DNA of 64,000 nt from Pseudoalteromonas sp. Scap06 (GCF_013394165.1 NZ_CP041330.1:2348501-2412500); one strand, 5' to 3'; counted from the first letter of the stretch, positions 8,033 through 17,711 are shown. The notes: generated by a model from the sequence alone, not told the origin. Made by a program: numbers and translations.

Positions 8033-10267
8033 TTATAGTTCAAAGTCTTTTTTGAATTTTAAACCAAACTCACTACGGTCATTGCTGCGCATTACGCCAA
8101 CAAAACCAGTTTGCTGCAGGCGACCTACATCGTAAACTTCGTTTAATACGTTCTCACCATATAGCGTTACTTCCATATCGCCGTATGGATTAGTGTAAGA
8201 AATATTAAAACCAACTAGCTCACGCGAATCAATCGTTTCACTTTTATTGAAAACTGACTGACCTTGCATTTCACTACGGTACGAGTAGTTGGCATTTAAT
8301 GCAACCGTGCCACCATTGCTTAAATCAACAAAGTAAGATGGAGCAACCATCACCGTCCAACGAGGTGTCAGTGCTGGTGAGTCACCTTTACCAATACCTT
8401 GTACACCTTCAGCTACTTCTGTAATTTCAGAATCTAAGTAACCTACTGCAGTGCGAATAGTAAAGTCGTCGGTTAGTGCAATTGTGGTTTCAAGCTCAAT
8501 ACCTTGCGCTTTAGACTGGCCTGCATTTTCAACGATAGTTACAAAGCCACCGCCCGCGGTTGGATCTGAGAATGGCAGTGCTAAATCAGTGTAGTCAGTA
8601 ACAAACATTGCAAGCATCATAGATACATTTTCATGTACCTGGCCCTTTAAACCAATCTCGTAGTTAACTGCTTTGGTTTCATCAAACGATACAAACTGAT
8701 CCGGACCACCAAATGGGCGCGGTGGGAAACCACCTGTTTGGTAACCTTTTTGCACTTGACCGTATACATTCATATTATTGCTAAGCTGGTATGAAGCATT
8801 AACGTCCCATGTTACTGCATTAAAGTCTGCACTAATGTCTTTACGCTCAGGGAAGGTTGGGAAAATAGCATTCGCATCTTTTTTATCTTCTGAGTAACGA
8901 AGGCCACCGCCGATTGTTAAATCATCAGTTAAATCGTAACTACCGTTAATGTAAGCTGCGTATGAGTTTGTTTCTTGATTTATTTCAAAAAATCCAAAGC
9001 CACCAAATGAAGGAGTAACACCATCATTTAGCACACCATCTGGTGTATTAAACGGGCTAAATACAAAATCTTCAGAGCGAGTAAAGCCATCTTCATTAAA
9101 GAAGTATAGACCCGATACAAAGTCCATTTTATCAAACGTGGCGTTTAGCTGAAGTTCAAAAGAGTATTGATCTGCACCGCCCACTTCTGGGAACTCAGAT
9201 AAGTTAAGTGGTGATGCATCATCATCTAAACCACCTTCATATTCAGAAGTACGGTAGCTTGAGATAAACTTGGCTGTATATGTGTTATTAATCGCCCAAT
9301 CAGCTGTAAATGACGTACCCCAACCAGAATATGAAGTTGACTCAATACCGGCAACCGTTGTGCCTAAATCATCAGGGTTTTGAGGAATTAAGTCTTCAGT
9401 TAATAATGGGAAATCGCCATTAAAGACATCATTTGAATCTAATGAATCTGTCAGTTCAATAGTATAAGGTGATTGACCTGACTCATTATCAACGCCATCT
9501 AGCGAGAAAGTAAACGCTAAATCACTAGTTGCTTCATATTTAAGTGCTATACGACCACTAAACTCTTGCTCTTCACCAATTTCTTTTTCAGGGTTAGCTA
9601 AGTTTACTGCCGTACCTACCCCATTACGTTGTTTGTATGACGCACTGGCTGACATGCTTAGATCGTTAGTTAGTGCATTATTAAAGTAAATATCACCCGC
9701 AACTCGACCACGACTGCCCACTTTAGCGGTTGTTGTTAGAATACCTTCATCACCAGGTTGTTTAGTAATTACGTTTACTGCACCACCTAATGTGTTACGG
9801 CCATAAAGTGTGCCTTGTGGCCCACGTAGAACTTCAACTCGCTCTACATTAGGAAGTGATAAGTTAGACCCCATTTGACGACCTAAGTAAACACCATCTA
9901 GGTAAACACCTACGCCTGGATCGGTTGTTATAATGTGATCTTGCAAACCAATACCACGAATAAACACTGAGGCATGTGCAGCATTACCAACACCATAACG
10001 AGTAATGTTTAAGTTAGGAACGTATTTACCAATATCTTCTAAGTTACCCATATTGGCTTTATCAATAAGGTTAGCACCTATTGATGTAATCGCAGTTGGA
10101 GATTCGAACAAGCTCTCTGTACGTTTACGAGCTGTCACTTCAATTTTTTCAAACGCGTCTTGTTTGGCTGTCGTTTTAGCTTCTTGTGCATTTGCGGAAG
10201 TTGTTAGGGCTGCAATAACCGCTAAACTTAACTGTGAGAGGGTGCGTAATTTCAAGGTCTTCTCCAA
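8033..10267 (-). CDS. TonB-dependent outer-membrane receptor
   Basis: 744-aa outer-membrane receptor with signal peptide (about 1-27), a TonB-box-like FEKIEVTA (about 39-46), an N-terminal plug (about 55-165, with RGPQGTLYGRNTLGGAVNVIT) and a C-terminal 22-strand-type barrel. This plug type is common in marine receptors for siderophores, vitamins or plant-type substrates; the ligand cannot be told. No TonB, ABC transporter or degradative gene is adjacent. GGAG lies before the ATG. The leader carries an intrinsic terminator (see 10319-10346). Confidence 0.88.
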   Translation of the reverse strand: MEKTLKLRTLSQLSLAVIAALTTSANAQEAKTTAKQDAFEKIEVTARKRTESLFESPTAITSIGANLIDKANMGNLEDIGKYVPNLNITRYGVGNAAHASVFIRGIGLQDHIITTDPGVGVYLDGVYLGRQMGSNLSLPNVERVEVLRGPQGTLYGRNTLGGAVNVITKQPGDEGILTTTAKVGSRGRVAGDIYFNNALTNDLSMSASASYKQRNGVGTAVNLANPEKEIGEEQEFSGRIALKYEATSDLAFTFSLDGVDNESGQSPYTIELTDSLDSNDVFNGDFPLLTEDLIPQNPDDLGTTVAGIESTSYSGWGTSFTADWAINNTYTAKFISSYRTSEYEGGLDDDASPLNLSEFPEVGGADQYSFELQLNATFDKMDFVSGLYFFNEDGFTRSEDFVFSPFNTPDGVLNDGVTPSFGGFGFFEINQETNSYAAYINGSYDLTDDLTIGGGLRYSEDKKDANAIFPTFPERKDISADFNAVTWDVNASYQLSNNMNVYGQVQKGYQTGGFPPRPFGGPDQFVSFDETKAVNYEIGLKGQVHENVSMMLAMFVTDYTDLALPFSDPTAGGGFVTIVENAGQSKAQGIELETTIALTDDFTIRTAVGYLDSEITEVAEGVQGIGKGDSPALTPRWTVMVAPSYFVDLSNGGTVALNANYSYRSEMQGQSVFNKSETIDSRELVGFNISYTNPYGDMEVTLYGENVLNEVYDVGRLQQTGFVGVMRSNDRSEFGLKFKKDFEL

Positions 10268-10628
10268 AGGGTATTAATTTAATTATGCGTTATGCTGTGT
10301 AAACATAAATTGTAGGCATAAAAAAAGATGCGTTAGATGCATCTTTCCTCTGGGAGTTTATTATATTACAAAAACGCTACAATATGTACATTTAACTTTA
10401 GTTTACGTAAAAATTTATTTTTATCTTTTTAAGCTTAGCCAACTTACCTAAATAGCAATGCAAATTTAGCTTTAAATTAATACTTTAACATTAATTACCA
10501 CCAGTATTATTTGTTAATTGAACATGCGCTTTGTTGCGAAAAACACATTAAAGCTATTTAAGATTATGACAATATCCAAACACCCTTTATATTTAAATAT
10601 ACTACAGAATCATTTTTAGGTGAAAAGC
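10268..10628. other. Divergent intergenic region, TonB receptor / LuxR regulator
   Basis: No protein-coding gene is supportable here. On the minus strand it holds a perfect TATAAT at 10365-10360 followed by an intrinsic terminator at 10346-10319, upstream of the receptor start. The rest (10370-10620) is very AT-rich and should contain the promoter of the LuxR-type gene, for which I see no clear -35/-10 pair. Confidence 0.5.
10319..10346 (-). terminator. Intrinsic terminator in leader of TonB receptor gene
   Basis: The 8-bp stem AAAGATGC/GCATCTTT (10324-10331 with 10339-10346) is followed on the minus strand by a run of seven T. It lies 52 bases before the receptor ATG, in the sense orientation, about 15 bases after a TATAAT (10365-10360). 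It could be an attenuator or the end of a very short RNA. Confidence 0.6.
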
Positions 10629-11225
10629 ATGACAAAAAAACAGACCACGCAATCAGCTAACATGCTTTTTAACAACAACCATTATAGTCCATTATTTTTT
10701 ACTACATTGAATAACGGCATATTATTAGTCTGTCATTCAGCACTCAATAGCCTTACAAATTACGAACTTTTGAGTCATTTTATGCAAACCAATAATTACC
10801 AAGGGTTAGTTATCTTTAATATTCCTAAAAATACTGATGCTGCTTCACTTAAAGAATGGCCAAATTTGAAAGGCCTTTTCTATCAAGATACCAATGAGGA
10901 ACTATTTAACAGGGGGTTAGAAGCAATTAAACAAGGGGAGTTGTGGTTTCCACGTACTATCAGTGATATTTGGATGCGCCAAATGCTCGATTCAGAGCAA
11001 AAAACTGCTTTGCAAACAAATAACCTAACCGATAAAGAAATTAAAGTACTCAACCTACTTTTCAGTGGGCTTCATTCCAGTGCTATTGCTGATAGTTTAT
11101 TTATAAGTGAAGCTACGGTAAGAGTGCACTTACATAAAATTTATAAAAAAATAGCGGTCAAGAATAAACAGCAGGCAATTCGATGGTGCCAAGACAACCT
11201 AAAAAATATGAATTCGCGTTCATAA
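10629..11225 (+). CDS. LuxR/CsgD-like transcriptional regulator
   Basis: 198-aa cytoplasmic regulator with a C-terminal LuxR-type helix-turn-helix (about 137-195: LTDKEIKVLNLLFSGL, then SEATVRVHLHKIYKK). The N-terminal half looks like a degenerate receiver as in CsgD: no acidic pocket or phospho-acceptor Asp is evident. I place the start at ATG 10629 because AGGTG at 10618-10622 is spaced for it; a GTG three codons upstream is possible. It lies between a divergent TonB receptor and a porin gene, either of which it could regulate (inference). Confidence 0.75.
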   Translation: MTKKQTTQSANMLFNNNHYSPLFFTTLNNGILLVCHSALNSLTNYELLSHFMQTNNYQGLVIFNIPKNTDAASLKEWPNLKGLFYQDTNEELFNRGLEAIKQGELWFPRTISDIWMRQMLDSEQKTALQTNNLTDKEIKVLNLLFSGLHSSAIADSLFISEATVRVHLHKIYKKIAVKNKQQAIRWCQDNLKNMNSRS

Positions 11226-11467
11226 CTTAAAAAATAATTACTACTTAATACCTACTGTAGTAAATATCATCTCATTATAAATAACTCAAACAAGTCAATT
11301 AGTTACATTACCTGAAAATAAAAAAACCTTACTTTTCAATCACGGCCATGCCTTTTTGTTGCAAAAAAGCAGTAAAAAGGACTTAATTTATTAATTTTAA
11401 TTAGAAAAAAGTTAATACTCATCTTATACTGCAACGGGATACACATGAAATTTAAATAGGATACACA

Positions 11468-12622
11468 ATGAAAAAACTATCAGTTGCAGTAGCAATTTGT
11501 TGCGCACTTGCCACAAGCAATGCGAGTGCTGAAGTTCGTATTAATGGGTTTGCTTCTATTGTCGGTGGTAAGTCACTCGATAGTGATCAAACTTTATATG
11601 GATATGATGATGATATTTCATTTAAAAATGAAAGCGTATTTGCACTTCAGCTGACCGCTGACCTGCAAGAGAAGTTATCCGCTACAGCGCAAATAGTAGC
11701 TCGCGGTGAAAATGATTTTGACGCTGATTTTGAATGGGCATACATAACATATGAGTTCTCTGATGAGCTACAATTAAGCGCCGGTAAAATGCGCGCACCA
11801 TTTTTTCGCTATTCTGACTTTTTAGATGTTGGCTATGCCTATCGTTGGGTTCGTCCACCACAATCCGTTTACAGACTGCCATTTTCAACCTATGAAGGGT
11901 TGAGTTTGTTATACACTTCACAATTAGGTGATTGGGATTCAACTTTACAGGTTATCTACGGTGGCTTTGAGGGTGATGTAGTAGCAGTTACTTATAACGA
12001 CCAAGCAGAGTTAGATGATGTAGCAGGTATTAACTGGACACTCTCTTATGATTGGTTTAGTGCTCGTGCAGCTTACCTTGTAACAGACACTACTATGAAA
12101 CTTGGGCAAAAAGATGAGAATGATCTAGCGGGGGTTCAAATAAACGCCCTAGAAAATATATTGCGCCAAAATGGATTAACGACTCAAGCTGACGATATTT
12201 CAATAAATGAAGATGATAGCTACTTCTTAGGTTTTGGCATTTCAATAGATTACAACAATATTCTATTTGACGCTGAATATACCGAATTTGAAGTTAAAGA
12301 CAGTATATTAGCAAAGCAGTCTCAATATTACGCTTCTATTGGGTATCGTATGGATAACGTCATAGCTCATTTTACTTATGAAGATAATGACGACAAGCAT
12401 GACTCATCAAGGTTTAATGCTATAGAGTCAGTGCCGACTCTAAATGCTGCAATAAATGGAGCCTTAGAAGGTACTCGTGCCCAAAGTAATGTATACACCA
12501 TTGGTGCGCGCTATGACTTCCACCCAATGGCAGCATTAAAAGTAGATTTTAGTCGCTTCGAAAACGACATATCAAATACTGAAACTGATGTTATCGCCGT
12601 TGGCGTTGATTTAGTATTTTAA
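11468..12622 (+). CDS. Outer-membrane porin-like beta-barrel protein
   Basis: 384-aa protein with signal peptide (cleavage near residue 21, ASAEV) and alternating beta-strand segments that end in the barrel-type terminus VGVDLVF. Early strand GFASIVGG and the AGKMRAPFFRYSD segment resemble trimeric porin-like proteins found in Shewanella and Pseudoalteromonas. It is followed after 12 bases by a mini-PstS gene and probably co-transcribed with it. Substrate unknown. Confidence 0.75.
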   Translation: MKKLSVAVAICCALATSNASAEVRINGFASIVGGKSLDSDQTLYGYDDDISFKNESVFALQLTADLQEKLSATAQIVARGENDFDADFEWAYITYEFSDELQLSAGKMRAPFFRYSDFLDVGYAYRWVRPPQSVYRLPFSTYEGLSLLYTSQLGDWDSTLQVIYGGFEGDVVAVTYNDQAELDDVAGINWTLSYDWFSARAAYLVTDTTMKLGQKDENDLAGVQINALENILRQNGLTTQADDISINEDDSYFLGFGISIDYNNILFDAEYTEFEVKDSILAKQSQYYASIGYRMDNVIAHFTYEDNDDKHDSSRFNAIESVPTLNAAINGALEGTRAQSNVYTIGARYDFHPMAALKVDFSRFENDISNTETDVIAVGVDLVF

Positions 12623-12634
12623 TTGGAGCGAACA

Positions 12635-13042
12635 ATGAAAAAATTAATTTTAGCCAGCATGCTAACACTATGTAGTACTGCAGCATTTGCTGAAGTTGCA
12701 GTAATCGTTAACCCAGCGAATGCCAATGCAATAAGCCAAGATGATATTAAAAAAATATACCTTGGCAAGAGCAAATCGTTTGCTGATGGTACCAAAGTAA
12801 ACCCTGTTAACCAAAATGGTACTGCAGTGGCAGATGAGTTTAACGACAAGCTTGTTGGCAAATCAGGCAGCCAATTAAATGCTTATTGGTCAAAGCTAGT
12901 TTTTACTGGCAAAGGCACGCCTCCAGGTAAACTTGATAATGACCAAGCTGTGATTGATTTTGTAGCTGCTAATGCTGATGCAATTGGCTATATAGACAGC
13001 GCCAAAGCAAGTGATAAAGTTAAAGTAGTAGGTAAGTATTAA
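12635..13042 (+). CDS. Small PstS-like (phosphate-type) substrate-binding protein
   Basis: 135-aa secreted protein with signal peptide (cleavage after AFA, residue about 18) and a single PstS-like lobe: ISQDDIKKIYLGK, the WSKLVFTGKG segment and the end DAIGYIDSA, as in the second half of periplasmic phosphate-binding proteins. It is far shorter than full PstS (about 320 aa) and no pst transporter is present. ATG 12635 is chosen because GGAG lies just before it; the upstream TTG would place that site inside the gene. Likely operon partner of the porin. Confidence 0.75.
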   Translation: MKKLILASMLTLCSTAAFAEVAVIVNPANANAISQDDIKKIYLGKSKSFADGTKVNPVNQNGTAVADEFNDKLVGKSGSQLNAYWSKLVFTGKGTPPGKLDNDQAVIDFVAANADAIGYIDSAKASDKVKVVGKY

Positions 13043-13060
13043 CCTGCTAAATTAAAAATA

Positions 13061-13096
13061 AAAGCCCGTAACAAATACTTTGTTGCGGGCTTTTTT
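13061..13096. terminator. Bidirectional terminator
   Basis: A 13-bp stem with one G-T pair (13063-13075 with 13079-13091), loop of three, followed by six T. It lies between the mini-PstS gene and the convergent chemoreceptor gene. Confidence 0.85.
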
Positions 13097-13146
13097 ATGC
13101 CTATTATTTACAACCGTCATAAAACCTTAAAGTTTCGCCTTAACGA

Positions 13147-14772
13147 CTACTCAATTTTAAACTTAGCAGTTGCATCTAATAGATTATCTGAAAGGTAATG
13201 TAAGTTTTTTGCCACATCTCTTACCGCTTTGAGTGAACTCATCGTATCTTCAAATGAAACATGCATATTCGATACGTTGTCTACTACCATCGCGGCCACA
13301 GAGGTTTGCTCTTCAGTTGCTGCTGCAATCTGCGAATTCATCCCATTAATTTCTAGTATTTGCTCTGCTATTTTTTCAATCGAGACACCGGTTTGCTCTG
13401 CTGCACTGGCATTATCTGTGGCCATGTCTCTTGCAGAAGTCATAGCCGTTACTGACTCATTGGCAGCCACACTTAATGTACTTAGTAACTCACGAATTTC
13501 ATTAGTTGACTGTGCTGTGCGTGATGCAAGCTCGCGGACCTCATCTGCTACCACAGCAAAGCCACGACCATGCTCACCTGCACGCGCAGCTTCAATTGCA
13601 GCATTTAACGCCAACAAGTTTGTTTGTTCGGCAATGGAGGTAATTACATTGAGTATTTGCGATACATTTTTAGTGTCATCGGCTAATTTATTAATGGTGT
13701 TGGCCGCTATATTAATTTCATCGCTTAACGTACGCGACGCATTAACTGACATTTTGACTTGTACACGACTTTGATCTACTTCTTTTTCTGCTGTTTGCAC
13801 AGCATTAGATGCGCTCGCTGCTGATTGTGAAATATCGCCAACGCTTTGCTTCATCTCTTCCATCGACTGCTTAACAACATCTGCATCGGTGGTTTGTTTA
13901 GTGGTTGCTCGCTCTGCTCGCTCCATCCCTTGCACAAGACGGGTTGAATTTTCCATTAGCGGTTCACATACCGCGATAACTTCTAAAACGGTTTCTCTCA
14001 GCAGACTAATAAAAGCATTAAAGTTTATAGATACCTGACCAATCTCGTCCTCTGAGTTAACAGCAAGCTTGGTGCTTAATGATCCTTTACCACTTGCTAA
14101 AAGACTTAGGTTATTAGCAGCATCACTGGCTGATGAACCAATATTACGTGCAATCCAAATAGCCATAAGCAAAAGCAATACTAATGATACAACCGCCACA
14201 ACTAACATTAGATTAAGCGCATCATCTGATCGTGCTTTTGTATTGGCAACTAGCTGGAAAAAGCGATCATCTGCTTTTTGTTGTGCGTTTTTAAAGCTGG
14301 TTAAAACCGCCTCGAAAAGGCTTGTTTTAAGCTGCGCCTGTTGTTGTATTTTACTAAAATCAGCCGTGCCATTAACCATGCCATTAGCGATAGTTGCAGA
14401 TATCTTTTCATAATTTTTCAGCCGCGTTTTTGTGTCGCTATCAATATATGATCCATTAATTGTTTCTATTGCGTCCAAATTCAAAATGAGCCGCTGATAA
14501 GTTTCACTCGCTTTTGTTACTAACTCTTGCTCGCCAAAGGTTACAGCCTGAGTGTATAACTCATCTAACTTTTCTAAAATGCTTACGTTGGCCAAGGTTA
14601 ATTTAGCTACTTTATAAGAAGATTTCTCCATTTCATCAAGTGATATGCGATTTTCGTTCATAGCAAAGTAATTAACCAAAACAATTACTAAGAATGCGAT
14701 TATCGCTATAGATGTAATTGCATGTATTTTTTTAGTAATGCTGAGGTTTTTAAAAGAGAAACCTGAAGCCAT
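13147..14772 (-). CDS. Methyl-accepting chemotaxis protein
   Basis: 541-aa inner-membrane chemoreceptor: membrane segment 1 (about 11-34), periplasmic helical sensor (about 35-185, four-helix-bundle type), membrane segment 2 (about 186-208), HAMP, and a cytoplasmic signalling domain with the conserved tip [19 protein letters not shown]. No C-terminal CheR-docking pentapeptide is seen. A sigma-28-type promoter precedes it at 14831-14805. It converges on the porin/mini-PstS pair; a ligand link to those proteins is possible but unproven. Confidence 0.92.
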   Translation of the reverse strand: MASGFSFKNLSITKKIHAITSIAIIAFLVIVLVNYFAMNENRISLDEMEKSSYKVAKLTLANVSILEKLDELYTQAVTFGEQELVTKASETYQRLILNLDAIETINGSYIDSDTKTRLKNYEKISATIANGMVNGTADFSKIQQQAQLKTSLFEAVLTSFKNAQQKADDRFFQLVANTKARSDDALNLMLVVAVVSLVLLLLMAIWIARNIGSSASDAANNLSLLASGKGSLSTKLAVNSEDEIGQVSINFNAFISLLRETVLEVIAVCEPLMENSTRLVQGMERAERATTKQTTDADVVKQSMEEMKQSVGDISQSAASASNAVQTAEKEVDQSRVQVKMSVNASRTLSDEINIAANTINKLADDTKNVSQILNVITSIAEQTNLLALNAAIEAARAGEHGRGFAVVADEVRELASRTAQSTNEIRELLSTLSVAANESVTAMTSARDMATDNASAAEQTGVSIEKIAEQILEINGMNSQIAAATEEQTSVAAMVVDNVSNMHVSFEDTMSSLKAVRDVAKNLHYLSDNLLDATAKFKIE

Positions 14773-14804
14773 ATTAATTTACCCCGTTTAATTATCTATA
14801 GTTA

Positions 14805-14831
14805 TTATCGGCTTAATATAGAAAAATGTTA
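14805..14831 (-). promoter_or_regulatory. Sigma-28 (FliA) type promoter of chemoreceptor gene
   Basis: On the minus strand TAACATTT (14831-14824), an 11-base spacer, then GCCGATAA (14812-14805). The -10 element matches the flagellar sigma-28 consensus exactly, the -35 six of eight, and the spacer is the consensus length. The start codon is 33 bases further on. Confidence 0.75.
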
Positions 14832-14983
14832 ACTTTATTTTTAACTTTCGACGTTTTTTGTACATAAAATTAAATATACAACAATATTCTTTTATAAACA
14901 CCAACAATTGAAATATAGAGTGTTCTACTCAATGTTCAACATTAATCCAAAAAGAGTTGTTTAATATTTTAAATTTCAGACAC

Positions 14984-15017
14984 AAAAAAACCAGTAACAT
15001 TGCTGTTACTGGTTTTT
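14984..15017. terminator. Terminator after tRNA-Leu
   Basis: The 9-bp stem CCAGTAACA/TGTTACTGG (14991-14999 with 15004-15012), loop TTGC, has T-runs on both sides. It ends the ftsH-to-tRNA-Leu block on the minus strand. Confidence 0.85.
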
Positions 15018-15022
15018 ATATT

Positions 15023-15107
15023 TGGTGCGGATGGGGGGACTTGAACCCCCACGCCCGAAAGCACTACCCCCTCAAGGTAGCGTGTCTACCAATTCCACCA
15101 CATCCGC
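15023..15107 (-). tRNA. leuU: tRNA-Leu (anticodon GAG)
   Basis: On the minus strand the sequence begins GCGGATGTGGTGGAATTGG, has an anticodon arm CTACC-TTGAGGG-GGTAG with anticodon GAG, a long variable arm as expected for leucine, the T-loop GGTTCAAGTCC, and a genomically encoded CCA at 15025-15023. The acceptor stem GCGGATG pairs with CATCCGC. It lies 77 bases after secG, as leuU does in E. coli. Confidence 0.95.
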
Positions 15108-15184
15108 ATTTTTTAAGCTATTGCTTAGCGTTAAGTCTTAAAGCTAACTTGAGGAAAGAGAGCGACTTAACAATTTAAACTAAA

Positions 15185-15538
15185 TTAATTTGGTACGTCA
15201 GAGCTTTGCTCTTTTGTAGATGTTACCGGAACATCTTCTTCAACTGGCGTCACAGTTTCAACAGCTGGAGCCGCTTCTAAGTTTTCCCACTCGTCAGTCT
15301 TTTTGATTTGACCGGCAGTTAAGTTACCTAAAACAATACTTAACACGAAGAAGATCGTTGCTAAAGTTGTTGTCGTTTTCGTCATAAAGTTACCGGCTCC
15401 TGAAGAACCAAAAACAGTAGACGATGCGCCTGCACCAAATGATGAGCCCATGTCAGCGCCTTTACCTTGCTGGATCAAAACCATACCAACAAGCGCTAAC
15501 GCTACAATTAAATACACTACTAATAAAATTTCGTACAT
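15185..15538 (-). CDS. secG: Preprotein translocase subunit SecG
   Basis: Small inner-membrane subunit of the SecYEG translocon, 117 aa with two membrane helices (about 3-23 and 51-71) and the family loop GKGADMGSSFGAGAS. I start at ATG 15538 (MYEILL), one base after the tpiA stop; a longer in-frame reading would overlap tpiA. The acidic, Glu/Val/Pro-rich tail after residue 80 is variable in this family. Probably translationally coupled to tpiA. Confidence 0.93.
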   Translation of the reverse strand: MYEILLVVYLIVALALVGMVLIQQGKGADMGSSFGAGASSTVFGSSGAGNFMTKTTTTLATIFFVLSIVLGNLTAGQIKKTDEWENLEAAPAVETVTPVEEDVPVTSTKEQSSDVPN

Positions 15539-15539
15539 C

Positions 15540-16289
15540 TTATACGGTCCCTTTTGCACTATTGCAGATAGCAGTGAATGATTCTGCTTTTAAACTGGCG
15601 CCACCAATTAGGCCGCCGTCTATATCTGTTTGTGCAAATAATAATTCGCTATTTTTTTCATTAACGCTACCACCATATAAGATGGTTAGCCCTTGTGCTA
15701 AATCGCTGTCTAGTGAAGCAATCTTGTCACGGATAAATTTGTGAACACTTTGTGCCTGTTCAGGCGATGCAGTCTTACCTGTGCCTATAGCCCAAACGGG
15801 CTCATATGCTATCACAGATTCTTTCAGTGCTGCTACACCTAATTTATTAATTACTGCGTCAATCTGCGCAGCAACTACCTGTTCTGTTTGCCCGTTTTCT
15901 TGCTCTATTTCGCTCTCTCCAACACATAAAATAGGCGTTAAACCTACTTGTTGTGCGCGAGCAAATTTTGCCGCTACGGTGTCGTTGCTTTCTTTATATA
16001 TACTGCGGCGTTCTGAGTGACCAACCAGTACATATGTTGCACCTAATTGCTTAATTAGCTGGGCATCTACTTCACCAGTAAAGGCACCTGGCGTATTCTC
16101 TGAAACAGTTTGTGTCCCAGTAGTTACACCACTGGCGACCATTGCTGATATCAGTGGAAACGGAGGAAATAAAACAATGCTTACTTCAGAAGATTTAACA
16201 TCGTTAATAGCATCAGACAGTTGTTCAACAAGTTCTAATGAACCATTCATTTTCCAGTTGCCCGCGACCATCGCCTTGCGTGTTGCCAT
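15540..16289 (-). CDS. tpiA: Triosephosphate isomerase
   Basis: Glycolytic enzyme interconverting dihydroxyacetone phosphate and glyceraldehyde 3-phosphate. All landmarks are present: NWKMNG, the catalytic His in VLVGHSERR, the catalytic Glu in AYEPVWAIGTGKTA (loop 6), and YGGSVNEKN at the phosphate site. The start MATRKAM (16289) gives the usual length of about 249 aa. It sits between glmM and secG and leads into secG with one base between them. Confidence 0.96.
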   Translation of the reverse strand: MATRKAMVAGNWKMNGSLELVEQLSDAINDVKSSEVSIVLFPPFPLISAMVASGVTTGTQTVSENTPGAFTGEVDAQLIKQLGATYVLVGHSERRSIYKESNDTVAAKFARAQQVGLTPILCVGESEIEQENGQTEQVVAAQIDAVINKLGVAALKESVIAYEPVWAIGTGKTASPEQAQSVHKFIRDKIASLDSDLAQGLTILYGGSVNEKNSELLFAQTDIDGGLIGGASLKAESFTAICNSAKGTV

Positions 16290-16312
16290 TTTTCCACTCC
16301 ACATTAGAAAGC

Positions 16313-16338
16313 GGGCGAGATATTAACTCGACTCGCCC
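16313..16338. repeat. Hairpin in glmM-tpiA gap
   Basis: The 7-bp GC-rich stem GGGCGAG/CTCGCCC (16313-16319 with 16332-16338) lies in the 72-base gap after glmM and before the tpiA start. There is no T-run on either side, so it is more likely an RNA-processing or stabilising hairpin than a terminator. Confidence 0.45.
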
Positions 16339-16361
16339 AAAGTTACAAGAGGTTATTGTTA

Positions 16362-17711
16362 TCAATCAGTTTGTTTGCTCATAGATTCGACAACCGCTGC
16401 TATTTTTTGTGCGCTATCGATAACTATTTTTTCTTGTTCTGCTTCAACCATCACTCGTACAACAGGTTCAGTACCTGACTTACGAAGTAATACACGGCCT
16501 TTATCTGCTAAGCTTTGCTCTACTTCAGCTACTGCAGCAAGTACTTCTGGTGCTTGAGTTGGATCGGTACCGGCAGTGTATCGCACGTTAATCATTTTCA
16601 TTGGGTACTTAGTAAATCCAGCGCCTAAATCTTGAAGTGTACGGTTTTGAGCCACCATAGCAGCAAGCACTTGTAAGCTTGAAATAATGCCATCGCCAGT
16701 GCTAATTAAGTCTAAATTTAAAACATGGCCTGAGCTCTCACCACCAATTTTCCAACCTTTTTGCTGCAGTAGTTCCATCACATAACGGTCACCCACTTTG
16801 CTACGAGCAAAAGCAATATTTTTTGCTTTTAAGGCATTTTCAAGACCCATATTAGACATGACAGTACCAACAACCCCCCCTCCTAAGTTGTCATCTTGGG
16901 CAGCTTGGCAGGCAATAATGTAAACTAAATCATCACCATCAAATACGCGGCCATTGTGGTCTACCATCATTACACGGTCGCCATCGCCATCATAGGCAAT
17001 ACCTACATCCGCTTTATGCTCAAGTACTTTACGCTTTAGTGTATCTACGTGAGTTGCGCCACATTCATGGTTAATATTTACCCCATTAGGCTCACATGCA
17101 TGGGTTATCACCTCAGCGCCTAGCTCTCGCATAACTGAAGGCGCTATGTGATACGTTGCACCGTTGGCACAATCTAGGACTATTTTTAGCCCCTCAAGTG
17201 ATAAACCTTGTGGAAACTGACTTTTACAAAATTCAATATAGCGGCCATCAGCGCTTGATAGGCGTGTTGCTTTACCTAGCTTATCAGAGGCAACACATGT
17301 CATTGGTTCATCAAGCATGGATTCTATTTGCAGCTCTACAACATCATCTAGTTTTAAGCCTTGGCCATTAAAAAACTTAATGCCGTTATCGTAATAAGGA
17401 TTATGAGATGCGCTAATCACAATACCCGCTTCTGCGCGAAACGTTTGCGCTAAATATGCAACGGCAGGCGTTGGCATAGGACCAAGCAAAATAACATCAA
17501 TACCGGCTGCAATTAAACCAGACTCCAATGCAGTTTCAAGCATATAACCAGAAATACGAGTATCTTTACCAATAATGACTTTTTTTGTGCCATGTTGTGA
17601 TAATACGCGCCCTGCAGCCCAGCCTAATTTCATTGCAAATTCTGGATTAATAGGCCCTTGCCCAACTAGACCACGCACACCGTCTGTGCCAAAATATTTT
17701 CTTTCTTGCAT
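16362..17711 (-). CDS. glmM: Phosphoglucosamine mutase
   Basis: Converts glucosamine 6-phosphate to glucosamine 1-phosphate for peptidoglycan and LPS precursors. 449 aa, usual length. Active-site Ser102 lies in ISASHNP, the metal loop DGDGDR and sugar loop GGESSGH are intact, and [12 protein letters not shown] forms the phosphate site. Its ATG overlaps the folP stop by one base (TAATG), so it is coupled to folP as in E. coli. Confidence 0.96.
   Translation of the reverse strand: MQERKYFGTDGVRGLVGQGPINPEFAMKLGWAAGRVLSQHGTKKVIIGKDTRISGYMLETALESGLIAAGIDVILLGPMPTPAVAYLAQTFRAEAGIVISASHNPYYDNGIKFFNGQGLKLDDVVELQIESMLDEPMTCVASDKLGKATRLSSADGRYIEFCKSQFPQGLSLEGLKIVLDCANGATYHIAPSVMRELGAEVITHACEPNGVNINHECGATHVDTLKRKVLEHKADVGIAYDGDGDRVMMVDHNGRVFDGDDLVYIIACQAAQDDNLGGGVVGTVMSNMGLENALKAKNIAFARSKVGDRYVMELLQQKGWKIGGESSGHVLNLDLISTGDGIISSLQVLAAMVAQNRTLQDLGAGFTKYPMKMINVRYTAGTDPTQAPEVLAAVAEVEQSLADKGRVLLRKSGTEPVVRVMVEAEQEKIVIDSAQKIAAVVESMSKQTD

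Noticed and set aside
14957..15178. Open frame of 73 codons reading across the tRNA-Leu gene on the plus strand
   Set aside because: It is the antisense of the tRNA and its terminator; the translated pattern is a common artefact of tRNA-Leu regions.
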